Shown here piece by piece: positions 57,611 to 64,000 of a DNA stretch of 64,000 bases. The stretch spans positions 372,001-436,000 of the forward strand of contig JAHQRK010000033.1 in NCBI GenBank assembly GCA_019828595.1, in the 5' to 3' direction. The notes below the pieces were generated by a model. The model ran no database searches. It saw only the letters and a list, made by a program, of their open reading frames with translations, and had not been told where the DNA came from. The position numbers were made by a program, and so were the translations under genes. Source of the DNA: Aphanomyces cochlioides. Its lineage: Eukaryota; Oomycota; Saprolegniomycetes; Saprolegniales; Verrucalvaceae. How positions within the stretch are numbered: position 1 is the first letter of the stretch; every line of letters begins with the position of its first letter.

Positions 57611-60364
57611 GATGGAGCTCCAATTGTACTCCTCGGCTGTAGATGTCAAGATTTGTTGAAACAGTTTGAGACGCCGTCGGTATATGATGTGTCGGAGATT
57701 GGGGATTTTCAATCCCACGTTCCGATCATACATGACTTGTGAATTCACCAGGTTCAACGCATGGGTGTTTCGATCATGCTTACGATACAGGATGAAGCGG
57801 TTGATCATTGTTTGCCACTTGGATATTGTCGTGTCCGGTATGCTAACGACTGGTGTATAGGGCAGCAACAAGGAGATGATCATTGTCTGGGCTATCAACC
57901 GTCTGCCACGGATCGTTCTCGTTTTTCGAACCCACACACTAAAGGCTGAATAGAATTTTTGTTCCATTTGGCTGATCTGTATCGACGTGTGATCGGACGT
58001 CCCAAAGTAAACTCCCAAATATTTGACAGAGTCGTGGGGGTTCATCAATGGAAGGTCAGTGGTGTTCGTTATGGGCTCACTGGAATGGAGCGGCATGATT
58101 TTGGATTTTTGACGATTTAGTTTCGCTCCACTGGCTTGGCAGTACGTGCCGACAATATGTAATTGGGAGGTGATGTCTGAAAGGGAGGGAGAGAAGAGAA
58201 CACTGTCGTCGGCAAAGAACGAGCTGGTAAGTGTTGTCGTTGAATTGGGGACTGCAATGCCATGTTGTGGATGGTGTCGAAGCATCGCGTGGAGGGGTTC
58301 GAGAGCTAACGTGAAAAGGAGAGGTGACAGCGGATCGCCCTGTCGTACTCCTCGTGTTTGTTTGATAGCTCGTGATGTGTGTCCATTGATGAGGAGGTGA
58401 CATTGTGGTTGAGCATACAGCATGTTGATCCATTGGATAAATTTTGGACCGAATTGCATTGCTCGCAAAGTGCCAATCATGTAGTTCCAATCCATCCTGT
58501 CGTAAGCCTTTTCAAAATCAAGGAAGGTTGCGAAAGATGATTGCTGTGTTTTTCGCATCAGGTGTTGAAGACTTTGGAGGGCTACTATGTGGTGGTGCAT
58601 TGATCGGCCGTGAATGAAGCCTTTTTGTTGGTGGTGGACTAGTTTAGGGATAATATGCTTGAGTTTGTGTGTGAAGATCTTTGTAAGGATTTTCACTTCA
58701 AGTGGGATGAGAGCTATGGGACGATAGTTACCAGTGTTCGTACCATCCGTCGATTTAGGCAGTAAAGTGACAAGGGATGTCTGTTGGGGTTTGAGTAGAG
58801 ATTGCCGTCCAAACTGGTATTGGTACAATTTGTGGAGGATGGATCCAAAGTTGTTTGGGCTGATTTTATAGAATTCGGCTGCAAAGCCGTCAGAGCCAGG
58901 CGACTTATTGTTGGCTTGGTTTTGGATGGATGCTGTAAAATCCGCTGCTGTCAAGTCACTTTCAAGCTCTATCCTATCTTCATCATTCAGCGTGCTCTCA
59001 ATGTGATGCCACATCTTTTGCTGCTGTTCCTCTTGGTTAGTCGGTGACGTTTCCTCCTTGTTCATAATTTTCGACCAATGTTGGATGAATGCTGCTTCAA
59101 TTCCCTCTTGCGTTGACTGCATATTGCCCGATGTATCGCGAACTTGATGTATCGTCTGCGTTGTTATATGGTCTCGTGGTTTGCGATAAAAGGATCTGGT
59201 TGAAGACTCCATTTGGGTCGCGTGGAAATCAAATCGTTGGTCCATGTTGTATTCATGGTATTGCGTTCGAATTTGGTTGTATGTCGTCGATATGTTGTGG
59301 TATTGTTCTGGCGTGATGTCGTTGGACACTAGCGCTCGTTTGGCTCGAATTTTGTGGGTTTGGGCCATAGACATAGTCAGTCGATGATTCGTTTTGAGCA
59401 TTTTGTAGTACAGCTTGGTTTCCCATCGGATTTGTTTTTTCCATTGTAGCCAGGATATTCCTAGATTGAGGTTTGGTGTAGTGTTCCATTTACTGAGCAA
59501 CTCAAAGGTTGCTTTCTCAATGAATGCTCGATATTGGGCATCCTTTGCCAGTTCTCTAGGGAACTTCCACTTGGTTCGTCCTCGTTTTGTGTGTCTGGGC
59601 TCAACGGTTATGCTAAGTGCAAGGTGGTCTCCATGAACTGGCTCAAAATAGGAGGAGGAGTGGTGTGTATGGTCTGCCAAGTTTGTATCAACCAGGCCAT
59701 AGTCCAGTCGATTTTGTCGGGTTGGTCCTGAGTATGAGTATGTGAGAGTCTCTGGGTGGTCCATTCTCCATATGTCTGTGAGCTGTAGGTCGAGCGTCCA
59801 TTGTATGAATTCGTGTCGACCCATGTCATGGTGTTGGCTGTAGCAAACTGAATCCAAGTGTTCTGTCATGGGGAGGTTAAAATCTCCAAATGCCATATGC
59901 ACACTGGGATTGGGGAAGTCTGTGGGTAGTTGTGTGAAGAAAGGTGCTTTGTCCACTCTGTTCACAGGGCCGTACACGTTGTGGATATATATATCTTGGC
60001 CATTCCATTGTGTTTTGATGACAAGGTATCGGTTGGGGACTGAAATATCCAGTTGAGTGATGTTGTGAAAGCCAGGGAAATCCTTGTGTACGTACGTAAC
60101 CACTCCTCCCCATGGGTATGTTTTCGTTCCATTGGGCAGGGTGTGTCGCTTGTCGTTGATGAAACACAAGTAGTTATCTTGACCTACTACTCGGTCCAGA
60201 TGGAAGCGGAAATCCTCAATGTGTCTTTGGGCGTGGAATTTTGTTTCTTGGAGTAGAACTACGTGGTGGTTGAGGAAATACTTTTCTACTAGGGTGTGGC
60301 TTGCGTTTTGGATTCCATTGACGTTGAGCGTCATAATTTTTATAGCAGTCTTGAGAATTGTCAT
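57611..60364 (-). pseudogene. LINE B ORF2: endonuclease and reverse transcriptase, fused to copia
   Basis: The ATG at 60364 lies 40 bp after ORF1. The endonuclease has LNVNGIQN, LQETKF, GDFNLP and GDHLAL. The reverse transcriptase has RQGDPLSP and catalytic FADD. The frame is unbroken through the RT to ...EEYNWSSIA and then continues in frame into copia RNase H as far as 57374. The C-terminal zinc-binding part present in LINE A is absent. RT and endonuclease are intact on paper, but the 3' end needed for copying is gone. Confidence 0.85.
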
Positions 60365-60403
60365 GTTGTAATGGTGGAGATTTGGGGTCGGTGTTATGCA
60401 GTT

Positions 60404-62855
60404 CTATTGTAACAGCGGGTAATGGAGCGATTGGTATTCCAGCTTTTGGTTTTCTGTATCTCCAGTGATGACCAGTGTGAGTTCTGCAGGAGTCACATTT
60501 GTGTTTTGTACTGCTGTCATTGCTGTCAAAAAGGAGTCGTTCCATTCCTGTGAGTGCAGCCATTTGTGGATTGCAACGCCCACTGATGATTGAAGCATTT
60601 TGTGCAGGCTATCCGTCGACAGCAATCGCATGTGTTGTGTTGGTAGCCAGTTCACTTTGTGTTTTGTAAAGTTCAGCACCCATGCGTCGCAGTTGTACAA
60701 TTTGGGTGCAATACATTGGAGCAGCAGGTCCCATTCGGCCCAGAAGAGTTCAGTTTGGAGTTGGGTGGATGTCAGTTGTTGTGTGAGTTGACTGAAAGCC
60801 TCGATGCTGCTATCACGTGTAGTGTGTTTCCGTTTGATGAGCATTTGAAATCGGTGTTTGGTATTCATGACATCCGTGTGGAACGTCGCACTTTGTAGAC
60901 GTTGGTGGAAGTGTCTTGAAACCAGAGTTTCATATTCCCCACGGTTGGTCCGGCGGATGTGGTCAAGAGCCAAGTAACCTCCCAAGGGTTGTTCACGGAT
61001 GTGTTCCAAGCATTTTTCCCACTCTGCCAGTGATTGGAGCTTGGATGCCAGTTTCAAGTACGTTTGTTTTGCGGTGGTTGTGCTTTCCGGGTGTTTGGTT
61101 GAGTTGTTTTGATCAGCCGTGGATACCATGGTTTGCACGATGTCTTGGATGGACCAGTCATTTTGGTTGACGCCGATTTTAGCTGGTCGGCCATCCAACG
61201 TCGTCGCTTTTTTCAAACGTTGTGTGATCTTTGCATCGGATCTGTCCACTGATACTTTTTTGTACGACATGTTGAGGAGTGGGCATCGTGTTAGTGTCGT
61301 ATCTGTGGTGTTGTCTGGCGGGTTGATGATCACAGAGGGTTGCATGTCCTCGAGCAATTCAAACAAGTTAGGGGAGTGCCACGTCGTTGACGTGGTTGTT
61401 TGGTCTGTCGCCAGTGTTGGGCTTTTGTTGGCTTTGCGTTTGCGCCCGACTACGATGTATTCGGATCCCGCGTTTGATATGTCTTCTGTGAGCTTTTCCT
61501 TTGGGGTTGATTCCTGGAGGGATTGTTGGCTCTCAATACTCTTCTCAATGGGGGCCTCGCCGTGAGAGGTTTCAGAGTGTTGGGGTGCTTCCGAGTTGTC
61601 TTCGTCGGACGTGTCATCGGAGTCCAGATCCAAGCAGTAGTCGGAAGCATCACGGAATCTGCCTACACGCTGTGTATTGTCGTTTCTCCCCTTGACGGGG
61701 TATTTGTGTAGGTTGAAGATGAGCTGTTGGATTGGCTTTTTGTCTGGTCCCATTTGGAGTTGTTCTGGAATGTCCTTCGATGCAAAGTAGATACGGATGT
61801 CCTCATTGCAGACACTCGAAGACGTATCCACGTCTTTAGGTGTGATGTGGATCGGGTTGAGTCCTTTTTCCACAAACTTTGTGTACAGCTCGATGTAGTC
61901 AGGGGAATAACCCATGCCTACAATGTCGATGTAGTAGGAATCATCCAGGGGGGCTTTAGAGCGGGGTTTACACTTGTGTCCCATGATGTTGAAGGTGCAT
62001 TGTTGCAGTTGCTTTTTCGTTCCTTCGTCTTTGAGCCAGAGGACAACACGCCGGCGATATTGTTGGAAATGGACCTTGCCAACTTTGCGTTGGCGAATCA
62101 TTTCCAACACGATGGGATCCGTTTGTTCCGTGTTGATGCACTCGGCTACTTCAAGTCTGGTCGCGCGAAGGTCTTCTGAAACAGGTATGATCAACGGTGT
62201 GTCGCATGTCATATCCCATCCGAGCTTCAAGTTGACCGCTTTGATGAATTCAAAGTGTTCCAGGCGTTTTGCCTTGTCGGTTCTCGCAGCTTTAGCCAAC
62301 TCGAACAGACGCTGTGTGTCTTCCTCGTTGGGAAGCACGGTGCGCATGGTGCGTGGCTTCTTTTTCGAGAGTTTGTCAGCTAGCGAGCTGCCGGATTGCC
62401 ATGGATTGGTGTTGGCAGTCGCTTGTTCCGCTGGAGCTTTAGCTTGCGCGTTCGTGTTCGGTTCATGAGTGGGATTGTTTGTTGAGTTGGGTGGGGTGGT
62501 ATCAGCATTTCCTTGAGGGGCATTGTTTTCGTCAGGTTGGGGGTTGGTATTGGTTTTTTTTAGTACATTTGTGCATATTTTTTTGGTTTTTTGGATTTTC
62601 TTGTTGCGTAGAAATGGAACCAGTGACGTCAGAGTGAGAGGATGTGCTCGTGGAATCTTTGGATCCAGTTTGCGTTTGGCCGGGTTCCTTGGCTTTGGCG
62701 GTCGGTTGCGGCGTTGTTGGCTTGGCGGTGCCGTCAGGCGCCATGTCCACATCAGCGAGCTCACCGGTAGGTGCTTTCGCAGGATTGGCGTTTTGATCGA
62801 GTTTCGCAGGGTTGTCCTTGGCTAGGTTGATCGCGGGTGGAGCAGCAGTAGCCAT
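60404..62855 (-). pseudogene. LINE B ORF1, one frame break near the N-terminus
   Basis: The likely start is the ATG at 62853-62855 (MATAAPPAINLAKDN), 54 bp inside the element. That frame runs to a run of eight A near 62555 (minus strand), after which the homologous reading continues in the next frame to 60404. Downstream it is unbroken for about 700 residues and aligns with LINE A ORF1, for example VVLWLKDEGTKKQL against VVLWLQDKYTRSQL. The A-run break could be a homopolymer error. Confidence 0.8.
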
Positions 62856-62909
62856 GGTTGAATCGATTGAGTACGGAGCAAGTGTGCAGAGCAGTGCAAA
62901 ATAGGAAGT

Positions 62910-62923
62910 GTCAGCTTGGTGTA
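62910..62923. repeat. 14 bp target repeat, copy 3
   Basis: GTCAGCTTGGTGTA equals tRNA-Val nucleotides 1-14. It lies between the LINE B 5' end and the 3' end of a LINE A copy. This repeats the junction seen at 19967-19980. Confidence 0.85.
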
Positions 62924-64000
62924 TAGCCGTGGGGCGGCGTTTATTCATTCTTAGGCCGCTACACTGTTCTTCCTACTTGCTATCTTAGATCAAGCTTGTC
63001 GGAATTTTTCTTGTCGGTTGTGGTGTCGTGGTTGTATCGTTTTTAGGGCAGGCTGCGAAGCATGAAGCACGTGGGGTATTTCTTGTGGAAATGTTTCATG
63101 ATTGGGGTTGTGAGGAGGTGTATGATTATCTGACACATTTCAGCTTGTTGAGGTGGTTCCAGTTCGTGGAAATGCCAGCGTATGTGAGAGCACCATTTCA
63201 TCAGTATGATTTCGATGATCACGTGGATCGGGGGCCATTGTTGTTCTTGGTGAAGAGATTTGTTGCGCAATGTCCATATCTCTGTGCACGTTATTGCACT
63301 CAGCATGTAGCACAGTCCATTGAGCATTTGTGTGTTGAATTGTCTGGCGGCTGCAGTTTGTGGAGTCTCTGTTTGGTTTTGCGAATTATAGTTCATGTGG
63401 ATGAGGGTGTCCCAGTTGAGACGAATATTGAGTGGGTTCCACATTCTTTGTATTTGACTCCATATTGGTCTGACCTTGGAACATGTGAAGAGGGCGCGTT
63501 TGGTAGTTTCTACTTGGTTGCAATTTGGGTAAATGCACTTGATGATGTCGGGGTCATTGGGGTTGATGACATACATCCTTGATTTCACTGGAAGAATGCG
63601 GTACATGATGCGCCACATGAGGTTCGCCACGACTGGTGTCACGAGTTTGACGTGTCGCTGGAATTGGCGGAGGTGGGATGGGATATTTGTGATATTGAGT
63701 CGATTGAAAGGATGATCCGTTGGTTGTTGATGGTGAGGCTGGACAAATCTCTTGATGTGTTTGGGCGTCCATAGTTCAAATGGTACGCACTTCTTATTTG
63801 ATTTGAGGACAAATGGATGCCTATGTTGTCTGTTGGTCGGAGCACGGGTGTTATTGGCCTCACAATATTGATTAATGCGTTGCCATACAATCTCCATATT
63901 GTGGTAAAGACGTTTGATGGTTTGTGGTCGTATTTTATACCGGTGAGGGTACGGAGCATACGATAGACATTTACGGTAGAACATTTCCCATGTTGGAAAT
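62924..64000 (-). mobile_element. LINE A copy 3, 3' part, cut by window end
   Basis: It carries the last 310 or so residues of ORF2 (minus strand, ending at 63043) and the full 3' UTR. It is almost identical to 18910-19966; one clear residue difference is Arg for Gly in RQHxHPF. The 3' UTR ends with the same CGCCGCCCCACGGCTA before the 14-mer. The 5' part lies beyond the window. Confidence 0.9.

Larger units (their letters stand above)
57611..62909 (-). mobile_element. LINE B, 3'-truncated, tRNA-targeted family
   Basis: The minus-strand element starts ACTTCCTATTTTGCA directly after the tRNA-derived 14-mer at 62910-62923. It has ORF1 and ORF2 related to, but clearly diverged from, LINE A. Its 3' end is missing; sequence switches to copia at about 57610. 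Sharing the same first bases and the same target with LINE A suggests one target-specific clade. Confidence 0.85.

Noticed and set aside
57214..57659. Plus-strand ORFs of 110-142 codons
   Set aside because: They are antisense shadows of the copia RNase H and LINE B frames.

Overview
The window looks like nuclear DNA of an oomycete, most likely a saprolegnian of the Aphanomyces type. This is inferred from an ankyrin-repeat tyrosine-kinase-like (TKL) kinase family, a Crinkler (CRN) gene, introns of about 40-50 bp, and the transposon mix (MULE, pogo-like, Ty3/gypsy, Ty1/copia, non-LTR). Almost everything is mobile DNA or genes broken by it; the one large host gene that looks usable is an ankyrin-kinase on the minus strand (20609-25026).

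Region 1 (1-12435) is a near-perfect inverted duplication: arms 420-5713 and 7142-12435 around a 1.4 kb spacer. Each arm holds one MULE with GC-rich terminal inverted repeats, a SWIM-finger DDE transposase with short introns and an unknown 187-residue ORF. The spacer holds a dead copia gag piece and most of a dead pogo-like transposase whose last exon is cut by the palindrome boundary. A 346 bp tandem repeat sits at the left edge.

Region 2 (13121-20047) is a tRNA-Val(UAC) gene followed directly by a full-length non-LTR retrotransposon (LINE A). LINE A is bounded by a 14 bp repeat that equals the first 14 nt of the tRNA, and the 5' end of another LINE follows it. The same 14-mer separates two more head-to-tail LINEs at 62.9 kb, which points to a tRNA-targeted LINE group.

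Region 3 (20609-30369) holds the ankyrin-kinase gene, built from about 17 tandem exon-intron units of ~145 bp, then about 2.6 kb without a recognised gene, a MITE, and the 5' half of a second ankyrin-kinase (pseudogene 1).

Region 4 (30370-46472) is the most unusual part: a 16.1 kb, very AT-rich palindromic element flanked by the 5 bp duplication TGGTG and inserted into pseudogene 1. Each 6.2-6.6 kb arm encodes a small C2H2-like protein and a PrimPol plus superfamily 3 helicase replication protein split by two identical-context -1 frame breaks. The right arm alone has an extra 422 bp with a small duplicated-motif gene. The 3.3 kb unique centre holds a frameshifted CRN NTPase-nuclease gene. No integrase, protein-primed polymerase or capsid gene is visible.

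Region 5 (46473-54600) holds the 3' half of pseudogene 1 and, facing it, a third ankyrin-kinase copy (pseudogene 2). Pseudogene 2 is split by a young Ty3/gypsy chromovirus (47866-53946, 268 bp LTRs, TSD TCTTT).

Region 6 (54600-64000) holds ankyrin and copia remnants, a second LINE family (LINE B) whose 3' end is fused to copia RNase H sequence, and the 3' end of another LINE A copy cut by the window edge.
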